Shown: positions 44,081 to 52,885 of the stretch, in pieces
Numbering within the stretch: the stretch's first letter is position 1
Layout: every line of letters starts with the position of its first letter
Assembly (NCBI RefSeq): GCF_002284575.1
Contig: NZ_NPKJ01000050.1
Coordinates: 1-64,000, forward strand
DNA length: 64,000 nt
Direction of reading: 5' to 3'
Source: Mesorhizobium temperatum
GTDB taxonomy: Bacteria; Pseudomonadota; Alphaproteobacteria; Rhizobiales; Rhizobiaceae
Notes under the pieces: model-generated
What the model was told of the DNA's origin: nothing
What the model saw: the letters and a program-made list of their open reading frames with translations, nothing else
Database searches by the model: none
Translations under genes and position numbers: made by a program

Positions 44081-46633
44081 TCAGGTTGCCAAGGCTTTGC
44101 CGCCGCCCACCGGCTTCTCCTCATCGGCCGTCGCGGCCTGTGGCCGCAGCTTGAACAGGATGAGCAGCGGGGCGGCAATGAAGATTGACGAATAGGTTCC
44201 GAAGACGACGCCGAACAGCATCGCCAGCGTGAACGAGCGGATCACCTCGCCGCCGAACAGCACCAGCGCCAGCAGCGCGAGCATCGTCGTCACCGAGGTC
44301 AGCGTCGTTCGCGACAGCGTCTCGTTGATGGCATTGTTCAACAATTGCGGCAGCGGCATCCTCTTGTATTTTCTCAAGTCTTCGCGAACACGGTCATAGA
44401 CGACGATTGTATCGTTGAGCGAATAGCCGATGATGGTGAGTATCGCCGCAAGCGACGACTGGTTGAATTCGAGACCGGTGATGACGAAGAAGCCGATCGT
44501 CATGACCACATCGTGGACTGTGGCGATGATGGCGCCGACCGCGAACTGCCATTCGAAGCGGAACCAGACATAGATCAGGATTCCGAGCAGTGCGATGAGC
44601 ATGGCGATAGTGCCTTGCTTGGCGAGTTCACCGGAAACCGTCGGTCCCACCACCTCGACACGGCGGAAATCGTAATGGTCCTGCAACTCGCCGCGCACCT
44701 TGTCGATGACGGTCTGTTCGGCGTTCTCGCCGCCCTCCTGCGTGCCGACGCGAATCAAGACGTCGTTCGGGTCACCGAACTGTTGGACCTGCACTTCGCC
44801 GATGTTGAGTTCCGAAAGCCTGCCGCGAATGTCGGCAATGTCGGCGGTGCCATCCTTGGCCTGGACCTCGATCAGCGAACCGCCCTTGAAGTCGATGCCG
44901 TAATTGATGTCGACGGTCATGAACAGCACGACCGCCAGGATCGACAGCACGCTGGACAGCGCGAAAGTCCAGCGGCGAATCCCCATGAATGGAATTCTCG
45001 TACCCGGCGGGACGAAGGTCACCGGCGCGCGCGGCAACTCCTTCGGGCGGGCGCGGCGAAGCCAGATCGACACCAGCAGCCGGGTGAAGGTGAAGGCGGT
45101 GAAGACGGTGGTCAGAATGCCGATGGCGAAGGTTACGGCAAAGCCCTTCACCGGTCCGGTCCCGAGCCAGAACAGCACCACGGTCGCGATCAGCGAGGTG
45201 ACGTTCGAATCGACGATGGTCGCCAGCGCTTTCGAAAAGCCCGTGTCGATCGCCTGGATGACAGAGCGACCGTTTCGCCGCTCCTCGCGGATGCGCTCGT
45301 AGATGAGGACGTTTGAATCGACCGCCATGCCGATGGTCAGCACGATGCCGGCAATGCCCGGCAATGTCAGTGTCGCCCCGAGCAACGACAGCAACGCGAT
45401 GATCATCGCCACATGCACCGCCAGCGCGATGTTGGCAATGAAGCCGAGAAAGCCGTAGGCCACGAACATGAACACGACGACGAGGATGGAGCCGATCACG
45501 CCGGCGACCTTGCCGGCGTGAATGGAATCCTCGCCGAGCCCAGGGCCTACTGTGCGCTCTTCGATCACCGTCAGCGTCGCCGGCAGCGCGCCGGCACGCA
45601 AAAGCACGGCAAGGTCGTTGGCGCTCTCGGCGGTGAAATTGCCCGAGATCTGGCCGCTGCCGCCAAGGATCGGTTCGCGGATCTGCGGCGCCGAAATCAC
45701 CTGATTGTCGAGGATAATGGCAAACAGCTTGCCGACATTCTGCGAGGTGGCTTGGCCGAAACGCGCCGCTCCCTTGGAATCGAAGGTGAACGAAACCACC
45801 GGCTCATTGGTCTGGGAATTGTACGTCGCCTGCGCATCAACGAGATTTTCGCCCGAAACGATGACGCGGTTCTCGATCAGATATGGAACCGGCGGATCGT
45901 CCTGCGAATACAGAACCGAGGATCCCGCCGGCGGACGACCGTTGAGCGCGTCCTGCACCGGCATCGACTGGTCGACCATCTGGAAGGTCAGCTTGGCGGT
46001 CTGGCCAAGAATTTCCTTCAGCCTTTGCGGATCCTGCAGGCCCGGCACCTGGACCAGAATGCGGTCGTCGCCTTGGCGTTGCACGATCGGCTCGGTGGTG
46101 CCGAGTTCGTTGACGCGGCGCTCGACGACCTCGAGCGACTGCGCCAGCGCCGTCGACGTGCGGTATTTGATGCCGGCGTCGGTAACGGTGAATTTGAGCA
46201 GGCCGGGCTCGGAATCATCCAGCGACATCTCCTGGACGGAGCCGCCGCTGAACAGGCCGGCCGCCACCGGGTCGGTCAGTGTCTTCAGCGCCGTTTTGGC
46301 GGCATCGACCTGTCCGGGATCGGTGATGCGGACCTGCACGGTCCGGCCTGATCCGGCAAGGCCGGTGTAACCGATCTTGGCGTCGCGCAGCAGTGTCCTG
46401 ATTTGGTCGCGCGTCGTCTCCAGCCGATCCTTGGTCAGATCGTTCGGATCCATCCTGAGCAGGATATGCGAGCCGCCCTGCAGATCGAGGCCGAGCGTCA
46501 TCTGGCGCTTCGGCACCCAATCGGGAAGCTTGGCCAGCGTGCTGGCTGAGAAAAGATTGGGCGCAGCGAAGATCACTGTGGCGGCCACGGCCAGCCAGAT
46601 CAGGATCATCTTGAAGCGCGAGAAATAGAGCAT
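44081..46633 (-). CDS. secDF: Fused SecDF protein translocase subunit
   Basis: 850 residues: SecD half (about 1-540, starting with a membrane helix and the D1 motif LGLDLQGGSHILLRMD) joined to the SecF half (about 550-830; NYGIDFKGGSLIEVQ). Twelve helices. Uses the proton gradient to pull exported proteins from SecYEG. The single-chain form is common in alphaproteobacteria. Downstream of yajC with a duplicated spacer. Confidence 0.95.
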   Translation of the reverse strand: MLYFSRFKMILIWLAVAATVIFAAPNLFSASTLAKLPDWVPKRQMTLGLDLQGGSHILLRMDPNDLTKDRLETTRDQIRTLLRDAKIGYTGLAGSGRTVQVRITDPGQVDAAKTALKTLTDPVAAGLFSGGSVQEMSLDDSEPGLLKFTVTDAGIKYRTSTALAQSLEVVERRVNELGTTEPIVQRQGDDRILVQVPGLQDPQRLKEILGQTAKLTFQMVDQSMPVQDALNGRPPAGSSVLYSQDDPPVPYLIENRVIVSGENLVDAQATYNSQTNEPVVSFTFDSKGAARFGQATSQNVGKLFAIILDNQVISAPQIREPILGGSGQISGNFTAESANDLAVLLRAGALPATLTVIEERTVGPGLGEDSIHAGKVAGVIGSILVVVFMFVAYGFLGFIANIALAVHVAMIIALLSLLGATLTLPGIAGIVLTIGMAVDSNVLIYERIREERRNGRSVIQAIDTGFSKALATIVDSNVTSLIATVVLFWLGTGPVKGFAVTFAIGILTTVFTAFTFTRLLVSIWLRRARPKELPRAPVTFVPPGTRIPFMGIRRWTFALSSVLSILAVVLFMTVDINYGIDFKGGSLIEVQAKDGTADIADIRGRLSELNIGEVQVQQFGDPNDVLIRVGTQEGGENAEQTVIDKVRGELQDHYDFRRVEVVGPTVSGELAKQGTIAMLIALLGILIYVWFRFEWQFAVGAIIATVHDVVMTIGFFVITGLEFNQSSLAAILTIIGYSLNDTIVVYDRVREDLRKYKRMPLPQLLNNAINETLSRTTLTSVTTMLALLALVLFGGEVIRSFTLAMLFGVVFGTYSSIFIAAPLLILFKLRPQAATADEEKPVGGGKALAT

Positions 46634-46951
46634 ATGGCGTCGTCCGTCAGGGCGTTCTGGCGGATCGTTCCGCCCGGAATTGGGTTATTTGTTGGCGTTC
46701 TGCTTCGCCACTGCCTCGCCTTCGGTCCGCACATGGGTGATTGTCGAACACAGGCAGTTCACTTTGGTGCTGCCATCGGGCTTTCTTCAACTATTGTCAA
46801 TCTTGCCGGCAAGCGACCAGCGCGCAATGGCATCACAAGATCGTTGGCGCCCTGGGGTGGCCGACAGATCAAAACGGTCTTGAAGCGCGAAAATACAGCA
46901 AATGGCGTCGTCCGTCAGAGCCCTGCCGCGGATCGTTCCGCCGACATCAGG
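46634..46951. pseudogene. Diverged tandem duplication of the yajC-secDF junction
   Basis: GGCGTCGTCCGTCAG occurs at 46636-46650 and again at 46904-46918. Flanking sequence matches too: 46689-46775 resembles the yajC 3' end (46957-47042), and 46880-46902 resembles the start of secDF (CTTGAAGCGCGAAAATA versus CTTGAAGCGCGAGAAATA). The offset is about 267 bp. The result is a decayed 3' fragment of yajC and a decayed 5' fragment of secDF lying between the two real genes. Confidence 0.8.
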
Positions 46952-47290
46952 CTATTTCTTGGCGTTCTGGTTCGCCACTGGCTCGCCCTTGACGCGCACA
47001 TCGGCAATCGTCGAGCGCAGCGCCGTTACCTTGGTGCCACCGCCGAGATCGATCTCGAGCTCATTGTCGTCGATCACCTTGGTCACCTTGCCGACAAAAC
47101 CGCCGCCAGTAACGACCGTGTCGCCGCGGCGAACCGCCGCCAGCATCTCACCGCGCTTCTTCAACTGCGTGCGCTGCGGCCGGATGATCAGAAAATACAT
47201 GATCACGAAAATCAGGACAAACGGCAAAATGCTGATGAACATATCCGGGGAGGCGCCGACGCCTTGGGCATATGCCGGTGTCACGAACAT
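46952..47290 (-). CDS. yajC: YajC, Sec translocase accessory subunit
   Basis: 112 residues from the ATG at 47290 (AGGAG 8 nt upstream). One membrane helix (ILPFVLIFVIMYFLIIRPQ) and RGDTVVTGGGFVGKVTKV, diagnostic of YajC. Partners SecDF, encoded next. Confidence 0.95.
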   Translation of the reverse strand: MFVTPAYAQGVGASPDMFISILPFVLIFVIMYFLIIRPQRTQLKKRGEMLAAVRRGDTVVTGGGFVGKVTKVIDDNELEIDLGGGTKVTALRSTIADVRVKGEPVANQNAKK

Positions 47291-47445
47291 CGAAGTACTC
47301 CTGAATTTTGAAAAACAGCCGCCAAACCGTCCTGGGGAAATTTGGCGGCCCCGTGAAATTTGGCCGGAATATAGTCGGTAAAGTTCCCAATGCAACTGCG
47401 CAGCCAGGCATTTCAGCTGCTTTTCCGGCTGGTTGAGCCGTGTTA

Positions 47446-47494
47446 GAGCATGATCCCGAAAAACGAGGTCCGGTTTTCGGAAAAGATCACGCTC
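47446..47494. repeat. Extragenic palindrome between yajC and DUF815 ATPase gene
   Basis: GAGCATGATC at 47446-47455 pairs with GATCACGCTC at 47485-47494 (one mismatch), with an inner CCGAAAA / TTTTCGG pair. Similar in style to the palindromes at 1705, 35490 and 58174. Lies between divergent genes. Confidence 0.7.
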
Positions 47495-47585
47495 CAACAA
47501 AAGGTTGGAACCGGCTCCGAAACCGCCGAAATCAAATAGGTTCCGTTGTCACACCCTCCTGAATGCAAAAACAAAAAGACAAGAA

Positions 47586-48461
47586 ATGACCGACAGCACC
47601 ATCGAAGCCCTGAACAAGAAGCTCGACCGCCTGATCGAGGCGGTCGCCCACCTCGCCCCGCCGCCGGTGCCGGAAACCGACCTCGGCGAGGCCGATTGCT
47701 TTGTCTGGCAAGCTGATCCCGGCTATCTGGAGCCGGTGCTCAAGGTCAACCGCGTCGACATCGGCCTGATCCGCGGCGTCGACCGCGTCCGCGACATATT
47801 GGTCGACAACACCGAGCGTTTCGCCTCCGGTTACGCAGCCAACAACGTGCTGTTGTGGGGCGCACGCGGCATGGGAAAATCCTCGCTGGTCAAGGCCGTG
47901 CATGCAGCGGTCAACGCATCGGCAAAGCTGGACCTGCCGCTCAAGCTCATCGAAATCCACCGCGAGGACATCGACACGCTGCCGAAGCTGATGAATTTAC
48001 TGAAGGCGGCACCTTACCGTTTCATCCTGTTTTGCGACGATCTGTCCTTCGACCACGACGACACGTCCTACAAGTCGCTAAAGGCGGCGCTCGAAGGCGG
48101 CGTCGAGGGCCGCCCGGCCAATGTGATCTTCTACGCTACCTCAAACCGGCGCCACCTTTTGCCGCGTGACATGATCGACAATGAACGCTCGACCGCCATC
48201 AACCCGTCAGAGGCGGTCGAGGAAAAAGTCTCGCTGTCCGACCGCTTCGGCCTCTGGCTCGGCTTCCACAAATGCTCGCAAGACGAGTATCTCGACATGA
48301 TCGACGGTTATATCAGCCATCACGACCTTGCCATCGATCCCGCGACGTTACGCGCCGAGGCACTGGAATGGGCGACGACGCGCGGCAGCCGTTCGGGCCG
48401 CGTCGCCTGGCAATTCACCCAGGATCTGGCAGGCCGGCTCGGCAAGCAGCTCAAGGATTAA
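47586..48461 (+). CDS. DUF815-type AAA ATPase
   Basis: 291 residues. Walker A GARGMGKSS at about residue 94, Walker B RFILFCDDLSF, and a sensor stretch NVIFYATSNRRHL. The N-terminus is a short coiled coil (IEALNKKLDRLIEAVAHL). DUF815 ATPases are widespread; the function is unclear. Divergent from yajC. Confidence 0.88.
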   Translation: MTDSTIEALNKKLDRLIEAVAHLAPPPVPETDLGEADCFVWQADPGYLEPVLKVNRVDIGLIRGVDRVRDILVDNTERFASGYAANNVLLWGARGMGKSSLVKAVHAAVNASAKLDLPLKLIEIHREDIDTLPKLMNLLKAAPYRFILFCDDLSFDHDDTSYKSLKAALEGGVEGRPANVIFYATSNRRHLLPRDMIDNERSTAINPSEAVEEKVSLSDRFGLWLGFHKCSQDEYLDMIDGYISHHDLAIDPATLRAEALEWATTRGSRSGRVAWQFTQDLAGRLGKQLKD

Positions 48462-48694
48462 CTGCTGTCGAGAGTATCTGAAAACTGACGGCGTGTTGCC
48501 GGCCAGCTTCTCGTGCCGGCGACCGGACGCTGGAACGTTCCCAACCGCCTAGCCTTTCCCATTGTATTTATCGGGGGGATTGGCAAGCCGCCTCGTGCGG
48601 CGCTGTTCTTTATTCGTTCCACGCATTGTGCCATGTTTCCGGGTGCCATGTTTCCGGCCAAGTTCGGTGACGCAGCCGCCGAAGGGGAATGCAG

Positions 48695-49519
48695 ATGGAA
48701 AGCAAGAGCATAGCGTTTCGCAGGCTCCATGAGGAACCGGGCGCGTTCATCATCCCTAATCCTTGGGATGCCGGCACGGCACGGATTCTCGCAGCCATGG
48801 GTTTTCGTGCCCTCGCCACCACCAGCGCCGGTATGGCGTTCGCTCTTGGCGTCGCTGAGGGGCAGGTCTCGCGGGAGGATACCTTGAGCCACTGTCGGGC
48901 CATCGTGGCGGCGACACCACTGCCCGTCTCGGCCGATCTCGAAAAGGGATTCGGCGATAACCCGGAGAGCGCCGCAGAGACGATCCAAGCCGCTGCCGAC
49001 ATCGGTCTGGTCGGATGTTCCCTTGAAGATCATACCGGCCAGCGCGATGATCCGATCTACGACTTTACGCTCGCGGTTGAGCGCATTGAGGCGGCCGCGA
49101 AAGCGTCCCGCACACTCCCGCATGATTTCGTGTTGACGGCGCGCTGCGAGAACTTCTTGTGGGGTCGTCCCGATCTGGATGACACCATTGGAAGATTGCA
49201 AGCTTTCGAGAAGGCCGGAGCCGATGTGCTCTATGCGCCCGGCCTCCATGATCTCGGCATGATCCGCACTGTTTGCGGCGCCGTGACGAAACCGGTCAAT
49301 GTCGTGATGGGCATGCCCGGCGCTACGTTTGGGGTAGCCGAGCTAGCGGACGCCGGCGTCAAACGGATCAGTGTCGGCTCGGCACTGGCGCGGCTCGCTT
49401 TTGGCACGTTCGTCCGCGCCGCGCGGGAGATGAGGTCAGCAGGGACCTTCCGGTTTTCCGAGGAAGCCATGGGCTTTGCGGAACTAGAGGGCTTCTTTAC
49501 CGGATCAACGAAGGCCTGA
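48695..49519 (+). CDS. Isocitrate lyase/PEP mutase superfamily protein
   Basis: 274 residues from the ATG at 48695 (AGGGG 6-7 nt upstream; the ATG at 48689 is too near it). IIPNPWDAGTARIL and PVSADLEKGFGD resemble the PEP mutase/oxaloacetate decarboxylase-like group; GCSLEDHTG carries the metal-binding Glu. The isocitrate lyase KKCGH loop is absent. Substrate unknown, probably a 2-oxo acid. Confidence 0.8.
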   Translation: MESKSIAFRRLHEEPGAFIIPNPWDAGTARILAAMGFRALATTSAGMAFALGVAEGQVSREDTLSHCRAIVAATPLPVSADLEKGFGDNPESAAETIQAAADIGLVGCSLEDHTGQRDDPIYDFTLAVERIEAAAKASRTLPHDFVLTARCENFLWGRPDLDDTIGRLQAFEKAGADVLYAPGLHDLGMIRTVCGAVTKPVNVVMGMPGATFGVAELADAGVKRISVGSALARLAFGTFVRAAREMRSAGTFRFSEEAMGFAELEGFFTGSTKA

Positions 49520-49639
49520 GAGCGTCGCAAGAGCCTGTCGCGAAATTCTGACTTTTCGTGAAAAGATCCTGCGTCTAGGTGCCAGCGCTTTGTCGCGAAA
49601 CTGGCATTTTTTCTCGAGGCGACTCTAGGCCGAGTGACC

Positions 49640-49668
49640 GAAAAAGCCCGCCCCTTGCGGAGCGGGCT
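49640..49668 (-). terminator. Terminator after M23 lipoprotein gene
   Basis: Stem AGCCCGC (49645-49651) / GCGGGCT (49662-49668) preceded on the plus strand by AAAAA, which becomes T5 in the minus-strand transcript. Fits termination of the M23 gene about 85 bp downstream of its stop. Confidence 0.65.
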
Positions 49669-49721
49669 GAGCCGGCGGGCCGGACTGGAGGTCAGGCGGC
49701 GCGCAATTGCTTTTCTTGTTC

Positions 49722-49780
49722 TATTCGAGATAGGTCGAAGGATCGACTTTCTTTTATTCAAGATAGGTCGAAGGATCGAC
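49722..49780 (-). repeat. 33-bp direct repeat at the 3' end of the M23 gene
   Basis: TATTCGAGATAGG-TCGAAGGATCGAC at 49722-49747 repeats at 49755-49780 with one change. The repeat encodes VDPSTYLE and a stop; both copies keep the same frame, so the mRNA reads VDPSTYLE-stop-KK-VDPSTYLE-stop. Confidence 0.9.
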
Positions 49781-51253
49781 CGGCGCCGAATTCTTGCGGA
49801 CTTCGAAATGCAGTTTCGGCGAGTCGGTGGTGCCGCTCATGCCGGACTGCGCGATTTCCTGGCCGCGCTTGACCTTCTGGCCGCGCTGGACCTCGATCGA
49901 GCGGGCGTGGCCATAGACTGTAACCAACCCGTTCTCGTGGCGCACCAGAACCGTATTGCCGAATTCCTTAAGACCATCGCCGGCATAGATGACGACACCG
50001 TTCTCGGCCGCCTTGACCGGGGTTCCTTCCGGCACGGCGATGTCGACACCGTCCTTGCCGCCGCCAAAGCTGGAGATCACGCGGCCGCGTACCGGCCAGC
50101 GCATCTTGCCGATACCGGTGGCGTTTGGCGCCACCGCGTCGTCATCCTCTGCCTGCTGGATGACCTTCGCGGCCTTTTGGGGCGGCGTGTAGGCGGCGAG
50201 CGTCTCCGACGGCGTGGTCGTTGCCGCAGGCGGGGTGGTGGCAGTCGTTACCGGATCGACCTTTGCCGGCTTGGCGCTGGCAACTGTCGCGGTTCCGCCA
50301 GCTGGCACCTTCAGGGTCTGGCCGATCTTGAGCAGACCGTCCTGCATGCCGTTCGCCTGCTTCAACGCAACCACGCCGACGCCGGTCTTCCTGGCGATGG
50401 CCGACAACGTATCACCCTGCTGGACGGTGTAGGAGCCACCGGCACCAGTCGTCTTGGATGCGGCTTTTCTGTCCTTCGGCTGGCTTGCCGCGGCCGATGC
50501 ATCCACCTGCGCGGCGGACTTGCCCTCCTTGAGCTTCGGCTGCTGCGGCAGCACGGCCACCATCTCCGGCGCCTTGGCCGGCAAATCGTGCTTGGTGTCG
50601 TTCGCAGGCTTGGCGTCAGCAAGCTTCGGCGCCGGTTTCTTGCCTGAATAGGCATAGGCGGGGATGACGAGCTTCTGGCCGGTCTTCAGCCCGTTGGTCG
50701 CGCTTAGCCCATTGACCTTCATAAGGGCGTCTGCGGGCACGCCGTAGCGCCGCGACAGGCCGGAGATGGTCTCGCCATCCCTAACGACGATCTCGGTGGC
50801 ACGCGGTTCGCCGCCTGCCGTCGCCATGCGCGGAGCATCAGGTTGTGCGTTCTTGAACGGCTTCGCCGCTGTCCCGGTTGCAGTACGGTCAACCTGTGAG
50901 GCGGCGGGCGCCGAAGCGGTGCGGGCCGGACTGGCGGCGGGCGCCGGCTGCGACTGGCTGACCGGCGGCAGTTGCTGCGTCGTAACCGGTTCAAGGCTTG
51001 AGCGGCTGACCGACTGGGTATGGCTGCCGTCGAGCGGCGCGGCCGACACCGGCGCATCGCCCGGATAAGGCTGGGCGGCGTCCTGCTTGTCGATGATACT
51101 GCGCTGGTTGTTGGTCGAGGAGGTGAAGACATCATCGACGCTGTTGAACCGCGAGACCTGGGAACTGCATCCCGCCGCGGTGCCCGCAACCATAAGGACA
51201 GCGAAACCACGCGCCAGGTTGCGTCCGTTTGCCTTCAAAATACTGAATTGCAT
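49754..51253 (-). CDS. LysM/M23 family lipoprotein (NlpD/DipM-like), probably non-catalytic
   Basis: 499 residues. Lipobox AGCSS at about residue 29. Two LysM domains (EIVVRDGETISGLSRRYG at about 155 and YTVQQGDTLSAIARKTG at about 277), each for peptidoglycan binding, with long Pro/Ala-rich linkers. C-terminal M23 domain: YGHARS and KLHFEVR are kept, but the first zinc His (usually HxGxD) is Lys-Asp in GGKDGVDIAV. This suggests an amidase activator like NlpD/EnvC rather than an enzyme. Upstream pcm-surE are the usual neighbours of nlpD. Confidence 0.88.
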   Translation of the reverse strand: MQFSILKANGRNLARGFAVLMVAGTAAGCSSQVSRFNSVDDVFTSSTNNQRSIIDKQDAAQPYPGDAPVSAAPLDGSHTQSVSRSSLEPVTTQQLPPVSQSQPAPAASPARTASAPAASQVDRTATGTAAKPFKNAQPDAPRMATAGGEPRATEIVVRDGETISGLSRRYGVPADALMKVNGLSATNGLKTGQKLVIPAYAYSGKKPAPKLADAKPANDTKHDLPAKAPEMVAVLPQQPKLKEGKSAAQVDASAAASQPKDRKAASKTTGAGGSYTVQQGDTLSAIARKTGVGVVALKQANGMQDGLLKIGQTLKVPAGGTATVASAKPAKVDPVTTATTPPAATTTPSETLAAYTPPQKAAKVIQQAEDDDAVAPNATGIGKMRWPVRGRVISSFGGGKDGVDIAVPEGTPVKAAENGVVIYAGDGLKEFGNTVLVRHENGLVTVYGHARSIEVQRGQKVKRGQEIAQSGMSGTTDSPKLHFEVRKNSAPVDPSTYLE

Positions 51254-51464
51254 CGCTTTTACCCGCAGATACCCGGTACAGACTGACCGTGATTAAAGCG
51301 CGTTAATGTTACCGGTCGGTTAAACCTTTAGAATCAGACGCAAATTTTCTTAAAATATTTAAGGCTGGACCTGGTCGGGTTGAGGTTCAGGTAGGGCCGA
51401 GTCACAGACGGGCGCGAAGCGACCAGACAGGTCGGTTGCGCCATCACCTGAATATCGACAGAAC

Positions 51465-52130
51465 CTAGATGACCGCGGCTACGCTGCGCAGGATCGGCTG
51501 CAGGCGGACGAGACCGATGTCCTCGCGTTCGAAGCGGCTGCCGACCTTAGTCAGTTTGGCCAGCACCTGCTCGCCCTCCTCGGGTCCGATCGGAGCGATG
51601 ACGATGCCGCCGCTCGACAATTGGTCGAGCAGAAAGCGCGGCAGGCTGTCGAAGGCCGCCCATACGACGATGCGGTCGAACGGCGCTTCATTGGCCAGTC
51701 CGTTGGAGCCGTCCGCCTGGCGCACGATGACATTGCCGATGCCAAGCGCCTCGAAGCGCTGCTTGGCCTGCTCGGCCAGCGTCTTGTAGCGGTCGACGGT
51801 GACGACCCGCGCGGCAAGCCGCGACATCACCGCCGCCGTGTAGCCCGACCCGGTGCCGATCTCAAGCACGCGGTTGCCCGGCTCGATGGCAAGTGCTGCG
51901 ATTACCGCAGCTTGCAGATCGGCGCCCTCGATCGCCTCGCCGCATTCGATCGGCAGCATGCGGTCCGACCAGGCGATCGGATGGAACTGCGCGGAAAGGA
52001 AGCCGCGCCTCGGCGTCGCCTCGAAGGCGGCGATCAGCGCCTTCGGCACGACGCCCTTGCCACGCAGGCGGAGCAGGAAAGCGGCGAAGCCTTCGCGGTC
52101 GTCGACCGTCGGACCATGGTTCAGGTTCAT
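51465..52130 (-). CDS. pcm: Protein-L-isoaspartate O-methyltransferase
   Basis: 221 residues. SAM-binding motif VLEIGTGSGYTAAVMSRLA and post-I motif VVTVDR. It repairs isoaspartyl residues. The start overlaps the surE stop (ATGA). Order surE-pcm-nlpD-like is widely conserved. Confidence 0.93.
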   Translation of the reverse strand: MNLNHGPTVDDREGFAAFLLRLRGKGVVPKALIAAFEATPRRGFLSAQFHPIAWSDRMLPIECGEAIEGADLQAAVIAALAIEPGNRVLEIGTGSGYTAAVMSRLAARVVTVDRYKTLAEQAKQRFEALGIGNVIVRQADGSNGLANEAPFDRIVVWAAFDSLPRFLLDQLSSGGIVIAPIGPEEGEQVLAKLTKVGSRFEREDIGLVRLQPILRSVAAVI

Positions 52131-52885
52131 GCGAGCGCCTTGGTCAGTTGATCGCGGATTTCATGAGCGGTGAGATCGAGCTGCAGCGGCGTCACCGATA
52201 CCAGCCGGTTGCGCATGGCGTGGAGGTCGGTGCCTTGCTTGCCCTCGACCGGCTCGCGGCCGAAGCGCAGCCAATAATAAGGAAGTCCGCGGCCATCGCG
52301 GCGCTCGTCGACCCACAGGCTGTGGACGAGCTTGCCTTGCGAGGTGACCACCGTGCCGGCGACCACTTCTGGCGCGCAATTCGGAAAATTGACGTTGAGC
52401 AGCACGCCGTCCGGCAGCGGCATGGCGACAAGCTTCTTGAGCAGCGCCGGCGCCAGCGCCTCGGTGGTCTTATAGGGAACGACGCGATCCTCGCCGAGAT
52501 AGGAATAGGCCTGGCTGAGCGCGATCGAACGCACGCCGAGCAGCGCGCCTTCCATGGCGCCGGCAACGGTGCCCGAATAGGTGACGTCGTCTGCGATGTT
52601 GGCGCCGGAATTGACACCGGACAAGATCAGGTCGGGTGTTGCGGGCAGGATCTTCTTCACGCCCATGATGACGCAGTCGGTCGGCGTGCCGCGCACGGCG
52701 AAGTGTTTTTCGCCAATCTTGCGCAGGCGCAGTGGCTCCGAGATCGACAGCGAATGCGCGTAGCCGGACTGGTCCTGCTCCGGCGCCACCACCCAGACGT
52801 CGTCCGACAGCGTGCGGGCGATGCGTTCGAGCGATGCAAGGCCCTCGGCATGGATGCCGTCATCGTTGGTCAGGAGGATGCGCAT
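52127..52885 (-). CDS. surE: 5'/3'-nucleotidase SurE
   Basis: 252 residues. MRILLTNDDGIHAEG with the metal-binding DD, and LSGVNSGANIADDVTYSGTVAGA, the SurE signature. Dephosphorylates nucleotides in survival conditions. Start overlaps the serS stop by one base (TAATG), so the genes are coupled. Confidence 0.95.
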   Translation of the reverse strand: MRILLTNDDGIHAEGLASLERIARTLSDDVWVVAPEQDQSGYAHSLSISEPLRLRKIGEKHFAVRGTPTDCVIMGVKKILPATPDLILSGVNSGANIADDVTYSGTVAGAMEGALLGVRSIALSQAYSYLGEDRVVPYKTTEALAPALLKKLVAMPLPDGVLLNVNFPNCAPEVVAGTVVTSQGKLVHSLWVDERRDGRGLPYYWLRFGREPVEGKQGTDLHAMRNRLVSVTPLQLDLTAHEIRDQLTKALA

